DNA of 64,000 nucleotides from Bacteroidota bacterium (GTDB lineage Bacteria > Bacteroidota > Ignavibacteria > Ignavibacteriales > Ignavibacteriaceae). The notes under the pieces were generated by a model, which saw only the letters and a program-made list of their open reading frames with translations, did not search any database and was not told the DNA's origin. The DNA lies in the NCBI GenBank assembly GCA_021815405.1, contig JAKAGV010000001.1:62001-126000 (forward strand), given 5' to 3'. Positions 12,391 through 20,832 of this stretch are shown piece by piece. Both the position numbers and the translations under genes were made by a program. Position 1 is the stretch's first letter; the number at the start of each line of letters is the position of its first letter.

Positions 12391-13491
12391 TTATTCGGTA
12401 AACTTAATCGCTAACTGACCGCATGAGGCAGTAATGTCGTCGCCTTGAGTATCTCTTACTCGAACATTAATGTTTTTATTCCTCAACTTCTCAACAAATT
12501 CATCAATCCTGTACAAGGGTGTCGATTCGAGATCAGCAGCCAATCCAGTCGGATCCATATGTTTCAATGAATTGAAAGGAATAATGTTAATCTTTGAAGG
12601 AAGCTCGCTGCATAAAGCAATCAAGGCAGTAATATCTTCATCTCTGTCGTTGATTTCATTTAGCATTACGTATTCAAAAGTAATGCGAGTACCTGTCCGC
12701 CTTGCATAATATTTTACCGCTTCTATGTTTTGTTTTAGATTATACTTGTTGTTGATAGGCATAATCTTCGAACGAACATCTTCAAAGCAGGAATGTAAAG
12801 AAAAAGCAAGCTTAACTTTCAAATTAGTATCAGCCAATTCTCTAATCTTAGGTGCTATGCCCGCTGTTGAGACAGTAATTTTTTTAGGACCAATTGCTTT
12901 GTTCAAATCTTCGGCAAGTATTTTGAGTGATTTAACTGTACTGTTATAATTAAGAAGCGGCTCACCCATACCCATATATACAATATTTGTAATTTGGTCT
13001 TTGCCGTAGTCTCTTGCTGCCAATAAATATTGGTCAAAGATTTCACCCGGAGTCAAATTTCGTTTATAACCCATCAATGCAGTTGCGCAGAATGTGCAAT
13101 CAAGCGGACAGCCCACCTGAGTAGACACACAAAGTGTGGTTCTTTCAACTTCAGGAATAATTACCGACTCAATTTTAAACTTATCCTTAGTTTCAAAAAT
13201 GTATTTTTTGGTACCCGTAATAGGTGATACTTCGGAAGTAACATAATCAAGCGTTTGCAATTCACATAACTCCCGAAGCTCATTCCGCAATACTTTCGGT
13301 ACGTTGGACATCTCATCAAAATCGGTAGCCAGGTGATAGTAGAGCCAATTAAAAATCTGTTCTCCTCTAAACCTCGGTTTACCGATACTTGTGAAAAAGT
13401 TTTTCAACTCTTCCAGTGTTAAACCCTTTAACTGGGTTTTCTTTTTTTCTTGTACTGTTGTTTTATTCTCGTCGCCCATTTTCTCATCCAT
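12391..13491 (-). CDS. rlmN: 23S rRNA/tRNA adenine C2-methyltransferase (radical SAM)
   Basis: RlmN methylates C2 of A2503 in 23S rRNA and A37 in some tRNAs. The 366-residue protein has the radical-SAM cluster motif Cys128-x3-Cys132-x2-Cys135 in GCPLDCTFC, the family-specific ATALMGYKRNLTPGEI, the GMGEPLLNY motif, and the catalytic C-terminal Cys in ASCGQLAIK. The N-terminal HhH-like accessory domain is present (about 20-75). An in-frame ATG at codon 5 is an alternative start. A TATATTTG element on the minus strand at 13506-13513 lies 14 nt before the chosen start and would give a very short leader. Confidence 0.95.
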   Translation of the reverse strand: MDEKMGDENKTTVQEKKKTQLKGLTLEELKNFFTSIGKPRFRGEQIFNWLYYHLATDFDEMSNVPKVLRNELRELCELQTLDYVTSEVSPITGTKKYIFETKDKFKIESVIIPEVERTTLCVSTQVGCPLDCTFCATALMGYKRNLTPGEIFDQYLLAARDYGKDQITNIVYMGMGEPLLNYNSTVKSLKILAEDLNKAIGPKKITVSTAGIAPKIRELADTNLKVKLAFSLHSCFEDVRSKIMPINNKYNLKQNIEAVKYYARRTGTRITFEYVMLNEINDRDEDITALIALCSELPSKINIIPFNSLKHMDPTGLAADLESTPLYRIDEFVEKLRNKNINVRVRDTQGDDITASCGQLAIKFTE

Positions 13492-13505
13492 GTTTTTCTT
13501 TTTAG

Positions 13506-13513
13506 CAAATATA
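13506..13513 (-). promoter_or_regulatory. Candidate -7 promoter element (TATATTTG) before rlmN
   Basis: On the minus strand the sequence reads TATATTTGC, matching the TAnnTTTG element of Bacteroidota primary-sigma promoters. No convincing TTTG -33 element sits 19 bp upstream; a TTTTTAC lies slightly nearer. The same octamer precedes three other genes in this window. Confidence 0.35.
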
Positions 13514-13730
13514 AGAATTTGAATGATTGTAAAAAATTAATTTTCAACGGAAGTGATGCAGATAATTTTTTTCATTAAATCATTGCGGAAAATCAAATAT
13601 TACATTATTTTGAACATGAAGAATTAGTTCATAAAAAATCATCGAACCTAACCAAAAGTTGTGGTCGTTTTTATTAATCCCTGCGTTTGCCTTACCAAAA
13701 GTAATACAAATAAAAGAAAAAGGGAATATC

Positions 13731-14876
13731 ATGAATTTTGAATTAACAGAAGAACAGTTGATGATTAAAGAATCGGCTAGAGATTTTGCTCAAGCCGAAA
13801 TTGCACCTTCCTCCATTGAGCGGGATATCAAGGGTGAATTCCCCTCAGACATTATTAAAAAATTAGGCGAGTTAGGATTTATGGGAATGATGGTTCCCCA
13901 GGAATACGGAGGCGCCGGATTGGATACCATAAGTTATGTGCTTGCAATGATTGAGGTATCAAAGGTTGATGCGAGTGTTGGTGTTATAATGTCCGTTAAT
14001 AATTCTCTTGTTTGTTATGGACTTGAGAAATACGGTACTGATTTCATCAAAGAAAAATATTTAACTCCGCTTGCCAAGGGAGAAAAGCTTGGCGCATTTG
14101 CACTCTCAGAACCTGAAGCTGGCAGCGATGCAACACATCAAAAAACAACTGCCGATAAAGAAGGCGATTGCTATTCAATCAACGGAATTAAAAATTGGAT
14201 AACAAACGGACAATCGGCTGATTATGTTTTGGTAATGGCAACGACTGATAAGTCGAAAGGTCATCACGGAATTTCAACAATATTAGTTGAAAAAGGAACG
14301 CCGGGATTTGGTTACGGAAAAAAAGAAGACAAGCTTGGAATTAGAAGTTCTGATACATCATCTTTAACATTTACAAACTGCTGTGTACCTCTTTCAAATT
14401 TAGTTTGGGAAGAAGGCAAGGGCTTTAATTTTGCTATGAACACTTTGAACGGTGGACGAATTGGAATTGCTGCGCAAGCAGTTGGAATTGCCGAAGCTTC
14501 ACTTGATGCTGCACTTAAATATTCAAAAGAAAGAAAAGCTTTCGGTCAGCATATTTCGGATTTCCAGGCAATACAATTTAAGCTTGCAGATATGTCTGTT
14601 AAAGTAGATGCTGCAAAGCTTCTAACATTAAAAGCTGCCGCATTGAAAGATGCTGGTAAAAAATATTTTAAAGAAGCGGCGATGGCAAAGCTTTATGCTT
14701 CTAAAATTGCAGTTGAATGTGCTCTTGAAGCAGTTCAAATTCACGGCGGCTACGGATACGTTAGAGAATATCTTGTTGAGCGTTATCTGCGCGACGCAAA
14801 AATAACTGAGATTTATGAAGGCACCAACGAGATACAGAGAATTGTAATCGCACGTGCGATGATGGATGGATATTAG
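13731..14876 (+). CDS. Short-chain/butyryl-CoA-type acyl-CoA dehydrogenase
   Basis: FAD enzyme that oxidises acyl-CoA to trans-2-enoyl-CoA. The ATG at 13731 follows AGGG by 7 nt and gives 381 residues, the family norm; an ATG at 13659 adds an unrelated 24-residue tail. Motifs are FALSEPEAGSDATH, WITNGQSADYVLV, RKAFGQHISDFQAIQ and the C-terminal IHGGYGYVREYLVERYLRDA and EIYEGTNEIQR, where the Glu of YEGT is the catalytic base in short-chain enzymes. It stands apart from the beta-oxidation operon at 33295-41964, which has its own longer dehydrogenase. The exact chain length is inferred from family resemblance only. Confidence 0.9.
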   Translation: MNFELTEEQLMIKESARDFAQAEIAPSSIERDIKGEFPSDIIKKLGELGFMGMMVPQEYGGAGLDTISYVLAMIEVSKVDASVGVIMSVNNSLVCYGLEKYGTDFIKEKYLTPLAKGEKLGAFALSEPEAGSDATHQKTTADKEGDCYSINGIKNWITNGQSADYVLVMATTDKSKGHHGISTILVEKGTPGFGYGKKEDKLGIRSSDTSSLTFTNCCVPLSNLVWEEGKGFNFAMNTLNGGRIGIAAQAVGIAEASLDAALKYSKERKAFGQHISDFQAIQFKLADMSVKVDAAKLLTLKAAALKDAGKKYFKEAAMAKLYASKIAVECALEAVQIHGGYGYVREYLVERYLRDAKITEIYEGTNEIQRIVIARAMMDGY

Positions 14877-14959
14877 GTATCAAGGGTATAACGGTATAGA
14901 GGTATAATGGTTTGCTTCCATATACTTTTATACCATTATACCCATATAGCTTTACCTAA
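14873..14959. repeat. Large imperfect hairpin with repeated GGTAT motif
   Basis: The left arm has four GGTAT motifs starting at 14876, 14885, 14893 and 14901. The right arm carries the complement, including CCATTATACC at 14933-14942 against GGTATAATGG at 14901-14910, and TACCTAA near 14953 against TTAGGTA at 14873. The outer arm includes the acyl-CoA dehydrogenase stop codon. It could end transcription, though no T-run follows, or be a small palindromic repeat element. Confidence 0.5.
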
Positions 14960-14981
14960 AATATTATTTATAAATTTTTAA

Positions 14982-15434
14982 ATGAAGATAATTTTTATAA
15001 TTCTGATTTTATCATCAACATATCTCTGGGCGCAAACTGATTGGGTAAGATGGGGAAAGGCAGATTATTCTTATCAGCAGAAAGACCCTTCTTTTGAAAG
15101 GAATTATTCGATTGATTCCCAAAACCTTGGAAGAGCAGCATTAAAATCTTTTGCCGATGCGTACTGGATTTTAATTTCCGATGTAGACGGCGACAATTGT
15201 TCATTCAGCCCTACTTGCTCAAACTTTTTTGTACAGTCAGTAGAAAAGACCAACATCGTTCAAGGGACACTAATGTTCTTCGATAGGTTTACGAGAGATA
15301 TGGATATTTTCGGCAAACTTGGTCAATATCCCCGTGTTCCTGACGGGCATTATTATGATCCTATTTCTCTTTACACTTTAAATCCTCGGAAGATTAAGTA
15401 CATTCCTCCACCAGCAGTTATAAATAATGAATGA
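14982..15434 (+). CDS. Secreted YidD-like domain protein
   Basis: The 150-residue protein starts with a cleavable signal peptide (about 1-17, ending in WAQ) and contains a YidD-type core: YWILISDVDG, then NCSFSPTCSNFF with Cys73 and Cys79, GTLMFFDRFTRD and a late DPISL. Ordinary YidD is a 70-90-residue cytoplasmic protein that helps YidC insert membrane proteins. A signal-peptide version with extensions at both ends must act on the other side of the inner membrane, so its function is not assured. It overlaps the next gene by 4 bp and begins a three-gene operon with two paralogous membrane proteins. Confidence 0.7.
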   Translation: MKIIFIILILSSTYLWAQTDWVRWGKADYSYQQKDPSFERNYSIDSQNLGRAALKSFADAYWILISDVDGDNCSFSPTCSNFFVQSVEKTNIVQGTLMFFDRFTRDMDIFGKLGQYPRVPDGHYYDPISLYTLNPRKIKYIPPPAVINNE

Positions 15435-16297
15435 AGAATTTAATTATTTATTTGTTCCTGTTGACTTCATTCTCCTTTTCACAAAACAAAATTCCAGTCA
15501 GGAATATCAATTTATTTTCTCCATTAAACATAAAAATATTCGGTGACTATCTTTTTTGCCAGAAAGATTATCTGCGAGCTATTGGAGAATACCAACACTA
15601 TCTTACCATGGCTTCAAATGATACAGTTGAGTTCAAGATTGCACTTGCATATTCCGAAATGAGCGACTTTAGTAAAGCTGCTGAAAAGTTTGCAGCAATA
15701 AGATCTAATTCTCCTTTTTATTCTGATGCGGAGATGGAATTGATGAAGTCACTATTTCAAGCAGGAGATTTTTTTGAATTCAGAAAGAATTTTCAAAACG
15801 TTATAGGAAAAAATTCGACCGCATTTAGCAAAACAATTTCTTTGTATAATTTTTCATTTCTTCTTACTAATAATCCCCTTCCAGCGGAACAAGAATTTTT
15901 AGGGGCTTTCCCAAAAGAAGATTTAGCCAAAGTCAAAAATTTTTATGAGTGGAAAGAGAATCCGCCGGAAAAGAGTCCGGTAACAGCAGCAATCTTATCA
16001 GCAATAATACCCGGAGCTGGAAAGTTTTATACTCATAAATATGCCGATGGAATCTGGGCATTTATTGCATCAGTTGGTTTTGCTTATTTATCTTATGATA
16101 ATTTTCATGCAAAACATTATTTCCGCGGCTGGCTTTTCGGCGGATTGGCTGCAGGCTTTTATGCTGGTAATGTTTACGGAGCAGCGGCTTCGGCTCAAAT
16201 TTACAATGCTAAGATTCATTTTGATTTTGTAAGTGACTTAAAATCTTTTTTGGATGCCCGGAATTATTTCCTTCCTAAATTTAAATTCTGCAAGTAA
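15431..16297 (+). CDS. Signal-peptide protein with TPR-like helices and C-terminal IPGAG membrane domain
   Basis: A 288-residue protein with a signal peptide ending near SFSQ. Residues 30-155 look like TPR or other helical repeats (YLRAIGEYQHYL, FKIALAYSEMSDFSKAAEKF). The C-terminal third carries two or three hydrophobic segments after IPGAGKFYTHKYADG, a pattern shared with the next gene and reminiscent of DUF5683/TM2-like membrane proteins. Start and stop overlap the neighbours (4 bp with the YidD-like gene, direct abutment with the next), so translation is coupled. No specific function is recognised. Confidence 0.65.
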   Translation: MKNLIIYLFLLTSFSFSQNKIPVRNINLFSPLNIKIFGDYLFCQKDYLRAIGEYQHYLTMASNDTVEFKIALAYSEMSDFSKAAEKFAAIRSNSPFYSDAEMELMKSLFQAGDFFEFRKNFQNVIGKNSTAFSKTISLYNFSFLLTNNPLPAEQEFLGAFPKEDLAKVKNFYEWKENPPEKSPVTAAILSAIIPGAGKFYTHKYADGIWAFIASVGFAYLSYDNFHAKHYFRGWLFGGLAAGFYAGNVYGAAASAQIYNAKIHFDFVSDLKSFLDARNYFLPKFKFCK

Positions 16298-17143
16298 ATG
16301 AAATCTAAACTGGAAAATATTTTTTTACTTTTTATCTTCATTCTCTTAACCAGAAATTCTTTCGCTCAAGACTATCTAAAGAAGCAATTTGAATATGCAG
16401 ACAGCCTCTATAAAAATCAGAATTACTATGATGCAATAACTGAGTTTAAACGACTTTTATTCTTTGACAAATACGGTGAGTATAAATATCAAGCTAATGA
16501 AATGATAGGTTTATCATACAAACAAGGCGCAAAATTTTCCGATGCAATTTTGTATTTCACCATAGCCGAAATGAATGCTCGGAACAATGATGAGCTTTTG
16601 GAGTCTAAATTGCTAATAATACGCTGCAATATACTTAGGCGGACAACTTCTCATGCAATAGATTTGCTCACTTTGCTTGGAAATGACAAAAGATTTGCAG
16701 ATGAAGAAAAAGAAATATTTTATTGGAAAGGCTGGACATATATCTTTGCAGATGAATGGAATAAGGCTTCTCAAGAATTCAGTAAAACGGATACCAATGA
16801 AACGCTAAGCAGTTTGTGTAAAAAGGTTGATGAAGATAAATATTCGGTTGCATTTGCGGATGCAATTTCACATTTTATACCAGGCGCTGGACAAATTTAT
16901 ACTGGACATTATTTAAGCGGGCTCTTATCGTTAGGCTGGAATATTTTGTGGGGTTATGTTACGGTAAATGCATTTGAAGCTAACCGGGTTTTTGATGGAT
17001 TAGTTGTAGGAAATTTTCTTTGGCTTCGTTTTTATAATGGTAATCTGCAGAATGCTAAAAAGTTTGCGGAAGAAGAAAATTTGAAGATTACAAATAAAGC
17101 CATGCAGTTTCTGCAATTTAATTATGCCGGGCTAAAACCCTAA
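16298..17143 (+). CDS. Paralogue of the preceding IPGAG membrane protein
   Basis: The 281-residue protein starts immediately after the previous stop codon. It has a signal peptide (about 1-23, ending SFAQ), a helical repeat region with YDAITEFKRLLFFDKYGEY and a C-terminal membrane segment after IPGAGQIYTGHYLSG, aligning in layout with the upstream gene. The two probably arose by tandem duplication and then diverged. With the secreted YidD-like protein they form a compact envelope module, possibly for outer-membrane or periplasmic assembly; that is inference from context only. The stop codon is in the stem of a small hairpin at 17139-17159. Confidence 0.65.
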   Translation: MKSKLENIFLLFIFILLTRNSFAQDYLKKQFEYADSLYKNQNYYDAITEFKRLLFFDKYGEYKYQANEMIGLSYKQGAKFSDAILYFTIAEMNARNNDELLESKLLIIRCNILRRTTSHAIDLLTLLGNDKRFADEEKEIFYWKGWTYIFADEWNKASQEFSKTDTNETLSSLCKKVDEDKYSVAFADAISHFIPGAGQIYTGHYLSGLLSLGWNILWGYVTVNAFEANRVFDGLVVGNFLWLRFYNGNLQNAKKFAEEENLKITNKAMQFLQFNYAGLKP

Positions 17144-17159
17144 TTCAATCCGAATTAGG
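17139..17159 (+). terminator. Weak hairpin at the end of the YidD-like operon
   Basis: CCTAATTC and GAATTAGG form an 8-bp stem with a 5-nt loop and include the stop codon. An AT-rich stretch follows but no strong T-run, so termination is only possible. Confidence 0.35.
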
Positions 17160-17314
17160 TTAAAATATTTCTAAAAAAACTTTTTCTTTAGGTTTAAATT
17201 CCTAAAAAATATTATATTCTTAAGTAAAAATAATTCCTTTTGTATTTTATGATTTCAAGAGGGATAAATTTAGGAGCACTCAATAAAAAGTAATCAGTAA
17301 ATTCTGGAGGCTAC

Positions 17315-17920
17315 ATGAAAAAAGGAATGATCGTTGGTTGTTCCATTGCTGGGGGAATCTTATTGATCATTGCAATATTTGTAATTTGGGGTATTGGTAC
17401 TTATAACGGCTTGGTAAGCAAAAATCAGGAAGTTGATAAAGCCTGGAGCAATGTCGAGAGTCAATATCAAAGAAGATACGATCTTATTCCGAATTTAGTT
17501 AATACCGTAAAGGGTTACGCAAATTTTGAAAAAAGCGTTTTAATCCAGGTGACGGATGCTCGTGCAAGCGTTGGAAGTGTTAAAGTTACCAAAGACATTT
17601 TAAATGATCCGGCAGCTTTTCAAAAATTCGAAGCTGCTCAAGGACAATTAAGCGGGGCTCTCTCAAGGCTGCTTGTAACAGTTGAAAATTATCCTGACTT
17701 AAAAGCGAACGAGAACTTCTTAGAATTACAGGCGCAGCTAGAGGGTACAGAAAACAGAATTAATATAGCCAGAATCCGATTTAATTCGGCTGTTCAAGGT
17801 TATAATACAATGATAAAGGTATTTCCAGGGGTTATTATTGCCAATTCGTTTGGTTTCAGAGAGAAGCAATATTTCAAAGCAGTTGCAGGCGCAGAAAACG
17901 TACCAAAGGTTGAGTTTTAA
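17315..17920 (+). CDS. LemA family protein
   Basis: The 201-residue protein has one N-terminal membrane helix (about 7-27) and a coiled helical body with the LemA signatures NGLVSKNQEVDKAWSNVESQ, QRRYDLIPNLVNTVKGYA and the late NTMIKVFPGVIIANSFGF. GGAGG precedes the ATG at a normal distance. LemA proteins are membrane-anchored helical bundles whose biochemical role is unsettled. The TPM-domain gene follows after 5 bp, the usual LemA partner in many genomes, supporting a shared envelope function. Confidence 0.9.
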   Translation: MKKGMIVGCSIAGGILLIIAIFVIWGIGTYNGLVSKNQEVDKAWSNVESQYQRRYDLIPNLVNTVKGYANFEKSVLIQVTDARASVGSVKVTKDILNDPAAFQKFEAAQGQLSGALSRLLVTVENYPDLKANENFLELQAQLEGTENRINIARIRFNSAVQGYNTMIKVFPGVIIANSFGFREKQYFKAVAGAENVPKVEF

Positions 17921-17925
17921 CACTG

Positions 17926-18660
17926 ATGAAAAAAATATTTCTATTCTTATTTTTTATTTCGATTGGTTTTGCACAGCAGGATAATCTTCCGATTTTAAAA
18001 AATTACGCTAATGATTTTACAGGAACTTTGACCCAGGATCAATTAAATGAATTAGACTACCGGCTAAAAACATTTGACGATTCAACATCCAACCAACTTG
18101 TCTTCCTGATGATTCCTACACTAAACGGCTATCCACTTGAACAATTTTCATTTGAGACGGCGCAGAAAAATAAAATAGGTTCAAAGAAAAATGATAACGG
18201 CGTCCTTCTACTTGTAGTTAAGGATGATCACAGAGCAAGAATTGAAGTCGGCTACGGACTTGAAGGTGCGCTTACTGATGCTCTTTCCAGCTCGATTGTT
18301 AGGAATGTAATGATTCCCTATTTCAAGCAGAATGATTATTTCGATGGAGTATCTGCCGGAATAAACGCTATCATTCTTGCTACCAAAGGTGAATATAAAG
18401 CTGATAAAAAAGCGAGTTCGAGAGATTCATATTCAGGAATATTCACGCTTCTTTTTGTTTTATTTTTTGTAATTTCATTTTTCTTAAGAGGCGGTGGTAG
18501 AAGAGGCGGCGGTTTCTTTTATTATGGCGGCGGTTTAGGCGGCTTTGGAGGCGGAGGTTTTGGAGGAGGAGGAGGATTCAGCAGCGGCGGTTTTGGCGGC
18601 GGAGGCTTTTCCGGTGGAGGAGGAAGTTTCGGCGGCGGTGGTGCCAGCGGAGGCTGGTAA
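17926..18660 (+). CDS. TPM-domain (YgcG-like) membrane protein with Gly-rich tail
   Basis: A 244-residue protein with signal peptide (ending GFAQQ), an extracytoplasmic TPM domain (about 25-150) including NYANDFTGTLTQDQL, NDNGVLLLVVKDDHRARIEV and GYGLEGALTDALSS, one membrane helix (about 170-187), and a C-terminal tail of almost only Gly, Phe and Ser. That tail is typical of YgcG/TPM proteins and probably faces the cytoplasm. Plant and bacterial TPM domains have been linked to phosphatase activity or photosystem repair, but that function is not certain here. The gene sits directly after lemA. Confidence 0.88.
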   Translation: MKKIFLFLFFISIGFAQQDNLPILKNYANDFTGTLTQDQLNELDYRLKTFDDSTSNQLVFLMIPTLNGYPLEQFSFETAQKNKIGSKKNDNGVLLLVVKDDHRARIEVGYGLEGALTDALSSSIVRNVMIPYFKQNDYFDGVSAGINAIILATKGEYKADKKASSRDSYSGIFTLLFVLFFVISFFLRGGGRRGGGFFYYGGGLGGFGGGGFGGGGGFSSGGFGGGGFSGGGGSFGGGGASGGW

Positions 18661-18798
18661 GGATTGATTCAATTTTTTAACTTTTGCGAAAAAAAATAGT
18701 TCTGATGGTTGAAAATAATTTACTCTTTACTAAATTACCAGCATCAATGAAAATTTTTTCGTCAGCAAAAAATAAATTACTGGGAAATGAAATTATAT

Positions 18799-18815
18799 AT
18801 TCTGGTTTCCAGAAT
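18799..18815 (+). promoter_or_regulatory. Hairpin in the leader of the first ferredoxin gene
   Basis: ATTCTGG and CCAGAAT form a 7-bp perfect inverted repeat with a 3-nt loop, about 33 nt before the ATG. It could be an operator or an mRNA hairpin; no copy is seen before the second ferredoxin gene. Confidence 0.3.
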
Positions 18816-18847
18816 TTCATAATCAATGATATGAGGAGAAAACTGAC

Positions 18848-19180
18848 ATGGCATTAATGATTACTCAAGAATGTATAAACTGCGGCGCCTGCGAGCCCGA
18901 ATGTCCTAACACTGCAATTTATGAAGGCGGTGTAAGTTGGGATTTAGCCGGAAAAACTTACAGCGAAAATGATACGGCTCCTTCGGGTGCACAAGGTTTT
19001 TACTCAACGGATTTCTTTTACATCGTTCCGGATAAATGTACAGAATGCAAAGGTTTTCACGATGAACCGCAATGCGCAGCGGTTTGTCCTGTTGATTGCT
19101 GCATACCTGATCCAAATCATGTTGAAGATGAAGCAACTCTTCTTTCAAGAAAAGAATATCTTGATGGTATAGGAAGATAA
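18848..19180 (+). CDS. 2[4Fe-4S] ferredoxin, Chlorobium-like, copy 1
   Basis: The 110-residue protein has ten cysteines. The first cluster motif is Cys9-x2-Cys12-x2-Cys15-x3-Cys19-Pro; the second, [18 protein letters not shown], has eight residues between its second and third Cys, as in green-sulfur-bacterial and Allochromatium-type low-potential ferredoxins. About 45 residues separate the clusters, longer than in Chlorobium, including a GKTY segment, and an acidic tail follows. Such proteins carry electrons to pyruvate or 2-oxoglutarate:ferredoxin oxidoreductases. GAGG precedes the ATG. The gene is a tandem paralogue of 19502-19834. Confidence 0.9.
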   Translation: MALMITQECINCGACEPECPNTAIYEGGVSWDLAGKTYSENDTAPSGAQGFYSTDFFYIVPDKCTECKGFHDEPQCAAVCPVDCCIPDPNHVEDEATLLSRKEYLDGIGR

Positions 19181-19501
19181 TTCTAATTGCTCGATTCTTG
19201 ATACTATTTTCCTCCATCCTTTGCTTTTCAGAATGTAAATATCTTTGGCGAATATTGAGCATCTGTAATTGGGTATTCAGTATCAAGAATGAGATTTCCG
19301 CAAATTCTCACAATTGAAAAAATCCAGATTATACTTTTAACTTTTTTTAGTGCCTTCCCTTAATTTTTAATTCTTAATCCTTTTTCTACTTGAATGTTCA
19401 GGATTTCAGTTTGGCATAAAATTAGCCATTGTTATCTAAAATTTAGCATAGAATAATAAATCATTTAATCATTTTATAACGAAACTAAGGAGAAATAAGT
19501 A
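19181..19501. other. Intergenic region between tandem ferredoxin genes, with inverted repeat
   Basis: No gene is seen. ATTCTTGATACT (19194-19205) and AGTATCAAGAAT (19279-19290) form a perfect 12-bp inverted repeat 73 nt apart, which might be a terminator-like fold or a small element. The rest is AT-rich, ending with GGAG 9 nt before the second ferredoxin ATG, so the second copy probably has its own promoter in here. Confidence 0.5.
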
Positions 19502-19834
19502 ATGGCTATTAAGATAACCGAGGAGTGCATCAATTGTGGTGCATGCGAGCCTGAATGTCCAAACAATGCAATTTATGAAGGTGGTAACAGCTGGGAATTT
19601 GCCGGTAAAACATACGGCGACGGCGACGCAGCTCCTTCCGGTGCAACTGGATTTTTTTCAAATGACTATTTTTATGTGGTACCTGATAAATGTACCGAAT
19701 GCAAGGGCTTCCATGATTCACCCCAGTGTCAGGAAGTTTGCCCTGTTGACTGCTGCATTCCGGATCCAGATCATGCAGAAGATGAAGCTGCTTTACTTCA
19801 GAAAAAAGAATATCTTGACGGTATTGGCAGATAA
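19502..19834 (+). CDS. 2[4Fe-4S] ferredoxin, Chlorobium-like, copy 2
   Basis: Same length (110) and same cysteine pattern as the gene at 18848-19180, with most residues identical, including the acidic C-terminus ending [10 protein letters not shown]. Differences are concentrated in the loop between the clusters (for example [13 protein letters not shown] against ENDTAPSGAQGFY). GGAG lies at a good distance before the ATG. A strong terminator follows at 19846-19888. Two separately promoted copies suggest expression under different conditions or different redox partners; this is inference. Confidence 0.9.
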   Translation: MAIKITEECINCGACEPECPNNAIYEGGNSWEFAGKTYGDGDAAPSGATGFFSNDYFYVVPDKCTECKGFHDSPQCQEVCPVDCCIPDPDHAEDEAALLQKKEYLDGIGR

Positions 19835-19845
19835 ATTTTAATAAA

Positions 19846-19888
19846 GATACCCGATCTTGATTTAACCAGGATTGGGTATTCTTTTTTT
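19846..19888 (+). terminator. Rho-independent terminator after ferredoxin 2
   Basis: GATACCCGATCTTG pairs with CAGGATTGGGTATT (a long stem with G-U pairs and a 7-nt loop) and is followed directly by CTTTTTTT. Confidence 0.85.
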
Positions 19889-19934
19889 AATCAACATTAG
19901 ATCACCTTTATTTTTACTTACCGGTTAATATTTT

Positions 19935-19942
19935 TATCTTTG
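19935..19942 (+). promoter_or_regulatory. Candidate -7 promoter element (TATCTTTG) before the MBL gene
   Basis: TATCTTTGC matches TAnnTTTG and lies 43 nt before the ATG at 19986. TTTTTAC sits 17 bp upstream in place of a clear TTTG -33 element. Confidence 0.4.
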
Positions 19943-19985
19943 CGCATAGGTTACTCAATCTAATCATCGCACAATAAAAACCAAA

Positions 19986-20831
19986 ATGAAAATCGGAAAG
20001 TATCAAATTTATCTTCTTAACTCTGGCTACTTTGCGCTTGACGGAGGCGCAATGTTCGGAATAATCCCAAAACCGCTCTGGGAAAAAACTAATCCTACCG
20101 ATACTTCTAATAGAATTAAGCTTGCTACTAGAAATCTTTTGCTGGTTGCCGGGAAAAGAAAAATCCTCGTCGATACCGGCATGGGCGAGAAGTGGGATGA
20201 AAAATCAAATTCAATTTATGATATCCATCAGGAAAGCTTTTCAATAAAATCCGAATTAAAAAAATTAGATTTGAACGAATCTGAAATAACAGATGTTCTG
20301 CTTACTCATCTTCATTTTGATCATACAGGAGGTTCAACCAAACTGGAAAATGGTAAACTGGTCCCTGCATTTCCAAATGCTAAATATTTTGTTCAGAAAA
20401 AAAATTATGATTGGGCAATCAGTCCTTCAGAGAAAGACCGAGGCAGTTACATTAAAGATAATTTTATCCCTTTAATGAATGAAGGCGTCCTTAACTTTGT
20501 TGAGGGCGAAACTTTTTTTGATGATGAAATTCAGTTTTCGATTGTCAACGGACATACGTTTTCTCAGCAGCTGATTAAGCTATCGGATTCCTCAAATACA
20601 TTTTTGTTTTGCGGCGATTTATTCCCGACGACATCCCACATCCCAATCCCTTATGTTATGGGTTACGACCTTCAACCGCTGGTAACTATAGATGAGAGGA
20701 AGAAAATTTTGAATAAAGCCGTTGAAGAGAATTGGAAATTAATTTTTGAACACGATCCGGTAACGTCATTTGGTACGGCGACCAAAACGGAAAAGGGATT
20801 TAAAATAAATGAAAAATTTTCCGGATTCTGA
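19986..20831 (+). CDS. Metallo-beta-lactamase-fold hydrolase
   Basis: A 281-residue hydrolase with the binuclear zinc motif THLHFDHTGG (His108, His110, Asp112, His113), a following CGDLFPT with the bridging Asp, and a late FEHDP. The fold and FDTGMG-like N-terminal region (ILVDTGMGEKW) resemble the AttM/quorum-lactonase-like and other small-molecule MBL hydrolases, but the substrate cannot be read from sequence. The Rieske gene follows directly or overlaps by 23 bp, so both are likely one transcript. Confidence 0.85.
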   Translation: MKIGKYQIYLLNSGYFALDGGAMFGIIPKPLWEKTNPTDTSNRIKLATRNLLLVAGKRKILVDTGMGEKWDEKSNSIYDIHQESFSIKSELKKLDLNESEITDVLLTHLHFDHTGGSTKLENGKLVPAFPNAKYFVQKKNYDWAISPSEKDRGSYIKDNFIPLMNEGVLNFVEGETFFDDEIQFSIVNGHTFSQQLIKLSDSSNTFLFCGDLFPTTSHIPIPYVMGYDLQPLVTIDERKKILNKAVEENWKLIFEHDPVTSFGTATKTEKGFKINEKFSGF

Positions 20832-20832
20832 A

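Noticed and set aside
18906-19286. 126-residue minus-strand ORF over ferredoxin 1
   Set aside because: It is antisense to a clear ferredoxin gene and has no protein-like features.
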